Origin: Odontesthes bonariensis
Lineage: Eukaryota; Chordata; Actinopteri; Atheriniformes; Atherinopsidae
Reading direction: 5' to 3'
Length of the DNA stretch: 64,000 nt
Assembly (NCBI RefSeq): GCF_027942865.1
Contig: NC_134524.1
Location: 6,726,036-6,790,035 of the forward strand
Below the pieces are notes generated by a model. The model was not told the DNA's origin. It worked only from the letters and a program-made list of their open reading frames with translations, and ran no database searches. A program made the position numbers and the translations under genes. Positions 1 through 12,800 of the stretch are shown here, in pieces (position 1 is the first letter of the stretch; each line of letters begins with the position of its first letter).

Positions 1-2691
1 GAAGAGAAGCAGAGGAGGAAGCTCAATCGCGAGCAGCGGTCTGGTAAGGATAAAGTACGGAGAATCGAGCAGATGAGCAAATTAGGAAGATTTGAGGAGA
101 AAGTCCTCAGGCTTTATAATCAGAACACTTTTATTTGTTTGTCTTTTACACAGCTGCCTGCACAGACTGTCCTCAGGTCACAAAACGAGTCATGAAGGCG
201 ATCACCAAAGAGCGTTTAGCTGAGGCTCAGTCCACGGGGCTCAAACTCTGCGTTGACCTGGGGATGACGGACTGCATGTCTGACAAGGTGGGACGCAGCT
301 GAAGAAGCCTCATCATCTTTTTAAAATGCTGCACAGCCCGAGTTTTAGTTCCGGGTCGGGCTTTAGTTAGAACAGGCTGTAAAGCAGTGATACTCACTAT
401 TTTTTTCATAAGAGCCACATTGGCAGCAAAATCAACGGAAGAGCCACTTTTACCACAACATACTAAAGTCCCCTTTTGAAAATATGCATTTCTACATATA
501 AAACATCCCACAAAAAAAGAAACAACACAGCCAATACATTTTCAATTAAGACCACATTTACCTTAATACTGGGATGAGCGGAAGCTGGCGTGCATGTCCT
601 TGACTTTCTTCATGTTGTATTTGTAGTTTGTTGTTGTAATCATAGTGAGACATTCAGGATGAGCATGGTTTTTGTGCTGGTTTTTGCCCTTTTTTAATTA
701 AAAACCGATCCATTGTGCCTGCATCTCGCGCTGGCTAAAGCAGCTAGCGTGCTCTGCGGTCAAGTGTGAGGGTGGTTTAAGCGGGCTGCGTTGCCAGGTT
801 TAACAGTGTGCCCCCTTTAGGAAACACCATTAAGCCTTAATATTTAATAAAAAATACTTAATACTACAAAAACACAAACTTAATAGAAATACCTAATACT
901 GTGCCGTATTCGCTGTATGTTATTTGAAAAAAAAAATATTGTTATTGTTACCATATTGTTATAAGCTACTATGTGAGTGCGAGCCGCCAATTAAAGCTTG
1001 AGGAGCCGCACAATGAGTATCTCTGCTGTAAAGCATTCATTTAGCCTCTCTCATCTGTGTGTGATTTTCTTGGTCAGGAGATAAGCCGATTGGCCGGTCA
1101 GCTGAGGCGGCTGTATGGATCTAATAAGAAGGCAACTCGGCCGTTCCACCTGTTCCTGACGGACCTACGGGAGGACAGTCGTCTCTACAGAGAGTGTGTA
1201 CGCATGAACGACGGCTTCCTCAACTACACGGTGGTTATTGCTCTTTACATCCAGCATTCGTTGAACCTTCCTGAAAGAGCTGACACACATTTAAAGTGTA
1301 TTAACACAGTGGATCAGCGTTCATCAGGTTCAGGTTGCTGCATTTGTGGCCGTAGGTGTGATTTTAATGACAATTACATCCACTGTGACAACGTACAATG
1401 CAGATAAAAAAACAAAAAACAGCTTATCTACTAAAAACATGTTAAAAATCCCCAAATTAGTACATTAAAACGATTCAACTGCTCAGAATATAAAAGAGAG
1501 AATAAGATCAGCCGATAACATTGATTTGAATAAGACCCAATTCTGGACTTGAGTTTGTGAATAAAAGAGTGAATGTGTGAATTTTAAGTATAGGAAACTC
1601 AAAAGTGTCTTACCTCTTTTACTTCCTCTATAACTGGAACTAATAATAGCATAAAATCATAGATTAAATCTTATTTTTTTCCTATCTTGTGTCTTTTTCT
1701 TTCAGATGGAAATAACAGAAGAAAGCTGTTTGGACCTGTTCCCCTCAGAAAATGTTGTCTACCTCACACCAGATGCTGAAGAAGGTTTGATGCATTTGAG
1801 TTCTTTTCATATAGCGTCCAGTTTCTGCTTAACTTTAGGACGGGGGGAGCATTCATATAAAGTCGATCTGGGAGTTTCTGTTCTCCTGTTGTTGCATCTT
1901 TTGGCCAGCAGAGGGTGCCATTTGACACCAAATAAAACTCTGAGCCAAACTTTAAAGAGATTATAAAGATATATGGGATCAAATATACAGTATATGTATA
2001 AAGAAAAATGTGCACGATTACATTAACTCCATCTTTTATTTCAGCCCTGGAGACAGTGGACGCTGATAAAGTGTACGTCCTCGGTGGTCTTGTGGATGAA
2101 AGCATCCAGAAGGTATTTGAACTGGTGGCATATTAATCAAATATGATTAATTAGCTGATAGTTAGCTTTTTTTAACCAGCTCATCCTAGTTGCTTCAGCT
2201 AAAATGGATGTAGTATCTATCATTTTTTGCAGTCATATCCAACTTTTAGCACATATTTGGACGATATGTGTGTGAATGGCAGGGATATCAACGATTATGT
2301 TGAGTTTTCAGCCTTTTTTATTTCCCTGGTTGCAGAAGTTGAGCCTCTGCAGAGCCGGAGAACTGAGTGTGTGCACACTGAGGCTTCCCTTAGACGAGTA
2401 CATGGTGAAGAAAAACAACGTGAAGAATTTCCACTCGAAAATCCTGGCTATTAATCAAGGCAAGCAGTGTTTTGTTTTTTTTCATCTGTAGAACAGTTCG
2501 AGGTCTCTTTTTTTTGTTCTTTTGCTTGTTGTTTTAATAGCTTCTCTCTGTTTGCAGTGTTTGACATCTTGTTGACTTACACTGAGACTGGCAGCTGGAC
2601 TCGAGCTCTGCAGACGTGGTTCCCTCAGGGGAAAGGTTACGTGGTGTCGCCAGCCGGTTCAGCACCAGCGCAGACTCAGCGAGAGGATTAA
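1..2691 (+). CDS. trmt10b: tRNA methyltransferase 10 homolog B, 3' part (7 exons, 5' end outside window)
   Basis: SAM-dependent SPOUT-fold methyltransferase that modifies the purine at position 9 of tRNA. Exons read as 1-43, 154-287, 1078-1230, 1706-1784, 2045-2112, 2336-2459 and 2558-2691, with all phases compatible; 244 residues and a TAA stop. The first exon is the lysine/arginine-rich stretch before the catalytic domain. Diagnostic motifs are RLAGQLRRLYGSNKKA, RMNDGFLNY, VYLTPDAEEALE, YVLGGLVDESIQK, LPLDEYMV and ILAINQVFDIL. They match TRMT10B better than TRMT10A, which lacks the LYGSNKKA and MNDGF forms. All introns are GT-AG except the one after 2459, which begins GC (AAG|GCAAGC). The N-terminus lies before base 1. 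No internal stop or frameshift was seen. Assignment to B rests on recalled family motifs. Confidence 0.9.
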
Positions 2692-2842
2692 AGTTTTTCA
2701 TGCTTTTCACAGACGTTACGGTTAAAAGACTCCTGCTGTTGCACACTCTGATAAGTGCCTTATTTAAGAGAAATAGCTCTCAGTTTGTTTTTTTTTTTTG
2801 GTTTATCTTCAGCACTTGGAAACTTTTCAGATCCTTTTTATG

Positions 2843-3340
2843 TTCTATCCATCTGTTATCTTCCGTTTATCCGAGGCCGGGCCATGGAGGCAACAGGTCC
2901 AGGAGGGGAACCCGGACATCCCTCTCCCTGGCGTTCCCAGGCCAGAAGGGACATATAATCCGTCCAGTGGGTTTGGGCCTCCTCTCAGTTGGACATACCC
3001 TAAAAAAAAAAAGGGGGGAGTGGCCTAAATCAGGAGCTGAACCACCTCAGCTGACTCTTTCCATTCTTGAGGAGCAGCAGCTCTTCTCCGGGCCGGAGCA
3101 GAGCCTTCATTGCTGCCGACGGAGCCCCGATCCGTCCGTCCCTCTCTCGCTCCAACCTGCCATCATCATCAAGAGAACAAGATCCGGAGATTCTTAAACT
3201 CTGCCTTTTTCAGCGCCGTGAAGGAAGAAGCCAACAGAACAACATCATCTGCAAAAAGGCAAAAAGCAGAGATGAAACCCAACCTCAGATTTCCTCCCCC
3301 TGAGTCCTGACCCCAGGTGAAAGCGGCATCCTGTCGCCCC
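2843..3340. repeat. LINE-related repeat fragment (fish RTE-like tail)
   Basis: Contains the common fish signature 'TTCCGTTTATCCGAGGCCGG' followed by a degenerate reading in the style of a reverse-transcriptase gene tail. Several short overlapping open frames exist but none resembles a host protein. It lies just downstream of trmt10b, partly in what may be its 3' UTR. Confidence 0.5.
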
Positions 3341-3343
3341 ACA

Positions 3344-3973
3344 TACGGTGGCCCTGAAGGGCAAATCACAACAGCAAAAGAGAAACGACATTTACCAAAA
3401 CGGAAATGATACTTTCAAAAATAAATTGGCTTAAACAATTTATCAAAAACCCATCTTCAGTTTGGAACTTCATACCAATATCGTTCCTTATGTTGTATCT
3501 ATGTGGGGGAAAATTATGTTTGTAGATCAATGACCAAGAAAGAAGCAGCTGTTATGAAAGAAGGATAGTTTTTTTTTCAACCAATACAAAGTAAAAAGAC
3601 ATTTAGGCCTCCTAATGTAGAGAAAATTTGGTATAAAATTATTTAAAGTGTAAAAGTCTAAAAAGTTTAGGCCGCGATTATCATATGAGTTCATTATTAC
3701 GGATTTTTTTTTTAATATAGTGGTTTTTGTTCCTCCATATAAAGTGTAATAACATCTTGTCAGATCTTTTTGTGAACATCGAGAGATAAAGCAGCATCAA
3801 AATACTCTTTAATATGAGCGCCTACGTTGTCACCAGCAGCGCTCATATTTTGAAAACATGTAAACCGTAGTCCTTCCGGTTTAAAGCACGGACCACCACC
3901 AGTCCGAGGGTACCGACCTTTTCCGTTGTCATTTCTCTTTTGCCGTTGTGATTTGCACTTCAGGGCCACCGTA
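3344..3973. mobile_element. Non-autonomous Tc1/mariner-type element
   Basis: Inverted termini of about 40 bp (TACGGTGGCCCTGAAG at the left, its complement at the right) with only a few mismatches, bounded by TA on both sides as expected for a TA target duplication. The interior is AT-rich and has no transposase frame. Superfamily assignment is inferred from the TA ends only. Confidence 0.7.
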
Positions 3974-4019
3974 GCCCTTTGAGCCGAGGCTGCTCCATCA
4001 AAGTCTTTGAATCCCTCTT

Positions 4020-4150
4020 AGTATAATTAGAAAATTTGCCTTGGGAGACCCTGCCAGGGGCTAATTGCCCCAACAGCAGAGCTCTCAGAGCTATGTGGGC
4101 ACTCAAACCTCCACCAGGTTAAGGTGGCAGTTCAACTGAAGGGTTCTTAT
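4020..4150. repeat. Short interspersed repeat fragment
   Basis: The stretch around 'TTGGGAGACCCTGCCAGG' and 'AAGGTGGCAGTTCAA' resembles a repeat tail seen widely in fish genomes, probably from a non-LTR element. Recalled similarity only. Confidence 0.4.
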
Positions 4151-6669
4151 GTTCTTAGACTTCTCATATGTGTACCAGATGTGGTTTTAGTGTCTTTTAC
4201 AGTAACGTCAGCCTCAGGGTTGCTTGGAAATAAGCCTATAAAGACTCTTCTTTCTTTGTAAAGGCGATCCAGGTTTTCTTAGCAGGAATGTTTATTCTCA
4301 CTCAGGCAGGATGGGGAGGACTAAAGGATTAAATAACTGGTTTCTGCAGAGATGCTGTGCTGGGTTCAGGTCCACACCTGTTGCTGTCTGAGCCTCAGAT
4401 CCTTCAGCCTGATCTATCGAAGCATCCTCAGTGCAAAACACAGCACATGGTTACTTTTTTTATCTGCTAAGAACAAGAAGCACATTTTAAAACAGTCTTT
4501 GGAATATTTTTCTTTGCCTTTAAATGTTCCTGTCCCTGAAAGTGGACAGACCCGCGAGGAGGACTGGTGATCCACAGGGTGTGGACACCCCGCAGTAACT
4601 GAGTGGACCACAAACTCCTCTGGATGCCAAAGAATTTGGAAGTGAAATTCAACAAACGTCCGTCCAACTGGCAAAACCGATGCTGCAAACCTCAGTGAGC
4701 TGAAGCAGCGTGCAGAACAACTGATATAAGAGAGTCACACGAGTTTAGGTTTTACTAAACTTTAAGACATCACTGCCATGTATGTTTTACACATCCGTCC
4801 TCAAACTGTGTGTTTATTGGTGTATATTTTATACTAAATGGATCTATTTTTCTGAACATGACTTCATGAAGTGAAATAACAAAACCTCAGTGAAGTATCT
4901 GCTGCTGCCTAAGTGAGACGTGTCAGCTGCTTTCTTTGTAAGACTGTTTAACTTCTCATACCGCTCTGCGTTCTGCATCTCTAAACATTTAGAGAGCTGG
5001 AATATCTTCTGGTTTAGAAGCGTAGAGGATGCAGGAAGAACTCTGCTGACACAGGTCCGTATCAGAGCTACAGACCGATGCATCAAGTCTGGAGAGATCA
5101 AAAATAACTCATAAGATTTACTTAAAAAACCCTTTGTAAGTATTTGCACTCAAATGATTTACGTAAAATGTAAGGCTGCAATATCAAGTAACACATACTT
5201 GCCAGTATGAAGTAAATGTTACCATAAAACATAACAGTTGTGAAGGTATTAAGTAACATTTACTTAATTACATCTAAGTTTTAAGTTATATTTATTTAAA
5301 CAAATTAAGTAAAGTCTACTTGTTTTTCATAGGCAGGAACATCATTTTACTCAAAATTCTAAGTAAATTTATATATATTTATTTGCTGTTATGAAGTCAT
5401 TTAGTAGATTTTAATTATTTTCTTGTGCTTGACATTTTAATTTACTTGGTTGCATTACGTTACATTACTCACCAAAATGAGGTAATCACTGCCATTATTC
5501 TTTTGATAAATATTACCAAATATATTTAACCCATACTCTATGCATTTAATATATATGTATCACATATCACACAACCAAAGTGCAATTAAACTGTTTATTT
5601 TTCATTTTAAACATTAAGTAGGGTAAAATCTTCCTGTTCTTTGGTGACCTTGAAGATGCTGCATGATAAAAGCCCGGATAAGGTGTGTGCTTATCTATTG
5701 AGCCTCTTCTGGAGACACAAACTGGGGAATGTGTTATTCTCAAGTTGTTTTATTTTAGCCCCAAACTCCCCGACACATCTGGTGATTATCCGACACTGCA
5801 GAGGAAACATCTGTCAGAGATCCAAACAAAGAGTTCTGCAGAACTCTTTTGAAACTCGACCCCAATTATCTGGAAAACTCTGGCACAGGCTTGAAAATGC
5901 AGATTAGCCCTCCCACAATAAAGTTCCTCTGAAAGGTTTGGACAAGCATGTTTTCCTGTAATAATGTGCTCTCTTATCTTAGTAGTTTTGGCCCAGCTCT
6001 ACGCCAAAAAAAAAGCAAGCGAAGACACCAGAGAGTTACTGAAAATAACTTTAATTCAACAAAAAAACTAATATTAAACACTTGACATAAATGTTTAGCA
6101 ACTGTGGCACTCAAAGGAAGACTTATATTTTATTAAACTTAGGCTTGTAAACACTGGCCGGCTGCCTGCAACTGCTATACTCACAAATCAGCCAGATAGT
6201 AAAAGTACAGGCACCACCAGAGCCTCCACCCCCCCCACAGAGTCAGGATCCCCACCAGAACCCTGGATAATGAATACCAAAACAAACATCGCATTCAGTT
6301 TTAGTATTAAATCTTTACTTTCAACACAAACAAAGTCTCCAGAACACTCCTTTTATTTCCCTTCTTTAAAACTCTGGTGCACTGAACTGATTTGTGGGAA
6401 TAATGACCAAACCTGGAGGCTGCACATGCTCGTTGAGGCTTGTAAAATCTGTAATTCACGTTATAGATGTATCAATAATGCAGGTTGGAGCGCACTGAAG
6501 TGCACTGTGTGTAAACGCTCTGCATACTGTCAGATCGATGAGTATGTCGTTTTCAAGTAGTAGGCTTGCGTCTTTTCTTGCGTGAAGTTTAGAAAATTGA
6601 GGTGACACACGCAAGCTCGCAATGGGGGGCTTGCAACCGCGCAACGGCTTGCGTTTCTTCTTGCGTCTT
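4151..6669. other. Intergenic stretch without recognised gene
   Basis: No frame resembles a known protein and no convincing splice pairs were found. 5150-5480 is AT-rich with many AAGTAA / TTACTT words and may be a degraded repeat. The remainder shows nothing I can name. Confidence 0.5.
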
Positions 6670-6684
6670 GCTTTGCGTCTTGCG

Positions 6685-7075
6685 TTACCGACTATAAACC
6701 AGGCTTAAGATGAAAACATGCAAAGATGTACATATAGAAATTGTCCTTAGAGCCTTTTCATTAGTAGAGTCTGTTATTGATTTAAAATATAGTCCTATAT
6801 CTTTAATAAAAATGGGGAAAATATGGAGTTTTATTAGCAAATTTCCATTTATGAATATGAAATTTAGCAAAAAAGGAAAAGCAAGTTTATTATAAAAAAA
6901 CAAACATTTAGCATCCTTTCTGGGGAATCTATAGAAACAAAATAAAACATTTTCCCAGCATAAGGAAAAATTCCTTAAAATATGGTCATTAATAAACCTG
7001 CTAAACTCCATCCAAAACCTTCGTGTGAAAGGGCAGAGCCAAAATAGATGCGTCACAGTTTCTGGAAGGCCATTA
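6685..7075 (-). mobile_element. L1-type LINE ORF2 C-terminal fragment
   Basis: The minus-strand frame reads THLFWLCPFTRRFWMEFSRF followed by a hydrophobic and lysine-rich tail. This is the cysteine/histidine-containing C-terminal region of L1-clade reverse-transcriptase proteins. It is 5'-truncated and stops before a poly(A) tail. No host function. Confidence 0.65.
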
Positions 7076-7083
7076 CAGAAACT

Positions 7084-7425
7084 AGTCCTTACCGGAGTAC
7101 AGTAGTGAATAAGTTGTGCTGCAGCGGCGCGGCGATGTCGTCATCCAAGTAACAACAACACGGCAGCTCTGACCTAACAGTGTAATAGTACGCGTTTATT
7201 CATTCATTGGTCTTAAAGTATTGGTGAAATAAAGACAGATAATGCCTTATTTAGAGGCTGTGTTGTTTCGGCCCTGTTCTCTCCCGTTATATGGATATAC
7301 GCCGATCTGAGTGATCTAAATATCTTCCGAAGGACGCCAACTTTCACCAAACTGTTATCGGTGAGTAGATGAAGGTATTTTATGCCAGAAATAAGGTCCA
7401 GGTTTAAAAAAACGTTAGTAGTAAA
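7084..7425 (-). mobile_element. Partial copy of the TTAA element that starts at 63347
   Basis: Its reverse complement matches 63363-63720 over most of its length, including the words AACAGTTTGGTGAAAG and CTGCCGTGTTGTTGTTA, with one internal gap. It ends before the P2X7-like coding region of the longer copy, so it is a terminal fragment. Confidence 0.75.
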
Positions 7426-8098
7426 ACCCTGGACATGTAAATCCTTCTCTTATGGGGAACAGGATGCAATGCAGCCTTATACTGCACGTGAATGTGTGAC
7501 AGAAGCATCATTTAAGGAACAGGATCTACTTCCCCTTTGAGCGCAGCCAGGCTTTAGCTGGAGGATTTAACCGGCTTTCACTTTAATGGGCTGGGCATCC
7601 TAAATGGTCGACGTCACGCAGCCTTGCGGTTACTGGCTGGTAAACTCGAGGTTGGACTTTCACGGCCAGAAGCTGGCTGCTGTATTTATTATTTCTGAGG
7701 AAAACACATCGTACATAAAGCCGATGAATTGGAGCAGTTAAAAAAAAGAAAAATGCATTGATTGATCATCACGAGAAAGTTATCCTCAGGATAGTGTAAA
7801 ACATTTCTAAACAAGCTTTTTGTTGTCAATTTCATGCAACTGGGTGCAGCAGGTGGTTATTATAGGTAGAGCCATGATGACGGAAAGTTTAGACTGCTCT
7901 GTTATTATATAGTTAACAGCACAATCTGTTGGATTCCTCTAAAGAAGCTGATAAGAAGCCAGCCTGACTCATGGCTGCTGTGCATGACTGCAACAGTTCA
8001 TACTTGTACTGTGTTGAAAGTGATACGGATCCGTGAGAATAAAACGTTGCAGAAAAGCACCAGGGGGGAGCGGTTAGGCCGTGACCCCAACATGTTCA
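7426..8098. other. Intergenic, nothing recognised
   Basis: Mixed-composition DNA between two repeats. No protein-like frame, RNA gene or repeat family was recognised. Confidence 0.4.
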
Positions 8099-9016
8099 GT
8101 CAAAGTCAAATTTATTTGTATAGCACATTTCATGTACAAAACAATTCAAAGTGCTTCACAGAAAATAAAAGCATTGCAGCAGGGAGTGTAAGAAGCATTA
8201 AAAATACATGAAAGAATATAAAGGGAAACAAATAAAATCATTTAAATTAATTTAAAAAAAAAGCAACAGTCTAGATAAGTTCAAAGATATTTCATGCATA
8301 GACACATGAGAACAGAAATGTTTTTAACCTGGATGTAAAAATGTCTCCATTTGGTGAAAGTTTAATCTCCACTGGCAGTTTGTTCCACTTATTTGCAGCA
8401 TAACAGCTAAATGCTGCTTCTCCATGTTTAGTCTGGACTCTGGACTGGACCAGCTGACCTGAGTCCTTGGATCTAAGAGCTCTGCTGGCTTTATATTCTC
8501 TGAACAGATCACAGATTGTGAACCATCAGCAGGCTTTTAAAATCTATTCTGTGACTGACTGGAAGCCAGAGTAAAGATTTTAAAGCTGCTGTGATGTGTT
8601 CAGATCTCTTAGTCCGGGTTAAAGCTCCAGCAGCAGCGTTCTGGATGAGCTGCAGATGTTTAATGCTCTTTTTTGGAAGTCCAGTTAAAAGAGAGTAAAA
8701 AGCTGCCTTGGTGACAGCTTTGATGTGGCTGCTGAAAGTCAGATCTGAGTCTATCAACACTCCGAGGTTACCGACTCGGTCAGTGATTGTAAGGTCCCGA
8801 GTCTCAAGATATTTACCAACGCTGACCCTCTTCTCTTTGCTCCCAAACAGAATGATCTCAGTTTTGTTTTCATTTAATCGTAGAAAATTCTTTCTCATCC
8901 AGGTGTTTACTTCCTTCAGACACTGACACAGTACGTCTGCTGGGCTGCAGTCGCCATAGTGACAGACACATACAGTTGTGTATCGTCTGCATAACTGTGA
9001 TAATTGATGTTAAAGT
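8099..9016 (-). mobile_element. L2-like LINE fragment, copy a
   Basis: The plus-strand left edge is the family tail (TCAAATTTATTTGTATAGCAC). Minus-strand frames read LLWLPVSHRIDFKSLLMV and LRLNENKTEIILFGS, the conserved end of an L2/CR1-type reverse transcriptase. Frames are broken by stops and shifts. Related pieces are at 19660, 23878, 27768 and, more distantly, 43012. Confidence 0.8.
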
Positions 9017-9450
9017 TCTGCAATATCAGTTGCCACCAGATGAATGAAAAGCAGGGCGTGTTTGAAAGGAGCTTCAGTTTGCAGCCAGCCCCTGTTGGCC
9101 ACCAGTAGTTGGTCCTCATTTTGTCTTGCTTCATATTGTCTTCTCAGGCTCCAGTTCGGCCTATATTTGGTGCCCAAAGTCACGATGTGTTCCTCAGGAT
9201 GAATTCAAGCAGCGCTCTCATGAAGTCAGATTGTCAGAAGTTGCATCGGTGCTTCAGTTTGTGACATGAATCGATGACATCCAGCCACAGCTGTTGTGAT
9301 TATGAGCCAGATGTCGAACCAAACATCAGCTTTATGGTTGGGCGCACACGTATCTTTGTGATGGACCCCGTTTTAAAATTTAATACGATTTGCATTCGAA
9401 GGCAGGCACAAGACTGAAGTCAAGAAGCAGCAAATTTGACTTTTAAAACA
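9017..9450. other. Intergenic, nothing recognised
   Basis: Lies between the LINE piece and the presumed 3' end of the first chemokine gene. No gene or repeat recognised. Confidence 0.4.
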
Positions 9451-9456
9451 TTTATT
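9451..9456 (-). terminator. Candidate poly(A) signal of chemokine gene 1
   Basis: AATAAA on the minus strand about 370 nt past the stop codon of the 9828-14309 gene, followed by T-rich sequence. Confidence 0.4.
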
Positions 9457-9827
9457 TGATTGTCTTCAAGGCTTCACATTATTTTTCAGAAGTTTTAAGC
9501 TAACAGGTTGTGTTGCAATGCTACATATCTGCTGCAAACAGGAATTTCATTCAGGAAGTCGTTCAAAGATCATTTTCACATATTCAAACTCTTCACAGCC
9601 GTCGATACAAACCCCCATTCGCACACTTTTCTTCTTTTCTGCGCTCTTTCTCACACTTTTAACAGTTTTGTTCTATAACTGATTGGGAAACGAGTGAAAC
9701 ATTCAGTAGAAAAACTGGTTGTAAAATATAAAAAGAGGCTGGATTAACAGTGAAAACGGACTCAGAAATAAAAAGAACAACTGTTAAATTACAGCGGTTA
9801 TTTTGTGAAAACACATGGCTGCATCTT

Positions 9828-12800
9828 CTATGCTTTATTCTTGGGAAGCGCTGCCTGCTGATGGAGCTGCTTCTCCAGAACGAATCTGACCAGCTTCTTC
9901 ACCCAGGTGGATCGAGGGTTCAGACACACCTTCTCCCCACTCGCCAGGCTGGCTCTGATCAAAGAGATTCATAACAATTAGCCGGAGTTACATCCCACCG
10001 TGAAGGCATTCCCACCCGCTCAAAACGTCTGTTCGACCCTGCATTTGCAATCCTGGGCACACGGGATGCGCTCCATTCAGACGCATCTATCAGATAACAG
10101 AGATTACTCAGAGTGGTGAAATATTCCACTCAGCAGACAGAAGCATTAGCATCTATCCTACAGTGTGTGTCAGCTCAGGATTGATTTATTTGGCACACTT
10201 ATGAACGGTTCAGGTATAATAATTCAGTTTATGGCATAACTATTCATTCAGACATGTCTATTTCCCAATAAAAAAAATCTAAACTTTACAGTTGTGTAGG
10301 CCTTCTCATTTATTTCTAGTTAAACAGTCCGTAAAAGAGCCCCAGCAAGTTTAAAAGCTCGTTATTTCAGATAAATATGAGATTTAAATGTAAAAGAAAT
10401 GTAAAAAACTACTCAAATAGAGGACACAAGTGGGCACAGTTTGAATGGAGCTTTATTCAAGCTCTCGGCTTGTTTTCTTTATCCATGTCCGACACTAAAC
10501 AGCATCCCAGTGGTTGTAAATGTTTTTCATATGTGTGGTTAAGCTTTATTCCCAACTCTGAAAAACAAACTTCTAAATTCCTTCTTTTCCCTCTTGCTGA
10601 TGACTCGCTCACCACAGCATGTCTCACTTTTATTGTCATCTGTGTTGATGAGATGACGCAGAATGTGTAGCTTGTAGCTGCTTTCTGTTACTTGCACACA
10701 CACACACTCAGTGGGGTCACATGGCACTGAAAGGATCGGATTATTGGCTAAATTACAATAAGAATGAGTTATTAAGTTCATGTAGACACCTTAATCTGAC
10801 AAGAAATCGGATCGGATTGGATTGAGACCCCGAGATAACTCGGTTGAAAGTCAAATGAAACGTGTTTGTAGACGGTGAAGCACGTGGTGAATTGAACCGC
10901 ATTCAGTGGAGTCACATGGCACTGAAAGGATCGGATTATTGGCTAAATTACAAGAAGAATGAGTTGAGCAAGGGTAATTATCCTTGGAAATATGGCAGAA
11001 TGAATCGAATCAGAGGCACAAAGCGTGTCATACCCCGGTATGATAGGTGGTGCTGTACCCATTCCAACTGCTGCTAATAGAGCCACTTCCTGTTGACCTC
11101 TTCACCACCAACAACAACAACAAACTCAGGCATTGGAGAAAGATGGAGAACGCAGAGCCAGATGAAGCTACGTCCCTCTACATTTGGTCTGTGATGAGCT
11201 GCTTGTTGCACAAACTCGATGCCCAACGGAGCATTCTCCATCGCGTTGTTTGTTTCTTTCTGACGGCGACAACAACAGGAATATCGTCTCCTTTGACTTC
11301 CGGGTCAAAACGTCTGGAGCATGCGCAGAACGCAAAGTCTGATTCACCACGTGCTTCAGCGTCTACAAGCAGGTTTAATTTGACTTTCAACCCAGTTATC
11401 TCGGGGTCTTAATCTAATCCACTTTCTTGTCAGATTAAGGTGTCTACATGCACTTAATAACTCATTCTGATTGTAATTTAGCCAATAATCTGATCCTTTC
11501 AGGGCCATGTGACCCCACTGACACACACACACACACACACACACACATGGTGTGAAATGACTCACATGACTTCTTTTTCTGCACAGTGGGGCCCCTCAGG
11601 GACCAGTTTGATGCTCCTCAGGCTGTCCGGAGGGATGATCCTCGACTCCAACTGAAGGCACTGACAGTGACTGTTGTAGTCCCGGTTGAGCGGCGGCATA
11701 CCTGTCGTCCAATCACACGAGAGATTTCACCATTTTGAGCAGGATAACATGTAAAACCGACGAGCTTTTTGGCATTGAGGAGCATAACTTCGCAGAGTTG
11801 TGGGATAAGAACATGCAGATGTTTTCACATTACTGTGATTACATTGAGGTTTGCCAATATCAATAAAAAAAGAGCCTCTGCTCCTCTTTTGTTTGCAGCC
11901 TTTTTTTGGATTTTACTTGGAACTCAGAACTCAAATCTGCCAAATTGTTCATCAAATGCTGACGTTTCCACTTTCTACCCGCATGTTTCAGCACGGCCAG
12001 CGTTGTTGTGAAATACTCAAACTTTGCACTTCTCCTTTTATTCATCTGAAAAAACTCAAATACTCAAAGTCACTGTTAGACAGGCGTTAGTGATTCAATC
12101 TGCTGTTCAAGATATGTTACAGAGATTAGAAAAGGTCACATCTACATTAAGTTTTAGCACGAAATGTTCCTTTAATCTGAAAATGTTGATTTGCAACAAT
12201 CAAAACCTTCATTTGTTCTCTTTTTATCAACCATTCAGAGTCATACATGCGTTTCAATTTATTCTAAAAACAGAATAAAAGCAGAAATTATTATAAAAGT
12301 GATAAAAGTCTCTGCAAAATGTTTTATTTTTTAACACCTACTGGAGGAACTCGGAGCTTCCAGAAATGTGAAGAGGTAAAAAACATGTTGAAACATCTTG
12401 TTTCTGCATGCTACACATCCCTGCTGGCATGCACGGGTGAGTTGATCCATCAGTCTGCGCGTTAAAGGAGAATTCCGGCATTTTTACAAACATATCCCAT
12501 CTTTTGGAGACCAAGGAAAGTTGGCCAAAGGGAAAACCGCGAGAAATTTTCATGCCCACTGCGCAAAGTTGTCCGATTGCGCTGATTTCCATGAAAGCGG
12601 GCTCTGTCGGGCAAGCTTTTAACCTTTCCTGAGGCTCTTAACGTGTATCAAAATACTTTTTACCAAATTGGCCGTGGTGTCAGTAGCAATACAATTCAAC
12701 CCAGGGGCTAACAGTACCGTTAGCTAGCACAGACATGATACATTTTGAGATTTCAGAAACAGCGCACCTACTGTACCTCTCTCAGCTTCCGTGTTCCACA

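Noticed and set aside
2616-3197. 193-residue open frame after trmt10b
   Set aside because: Runs out of the trmt10b last exon in another frame into an interspersed repeat; no conserved motif.
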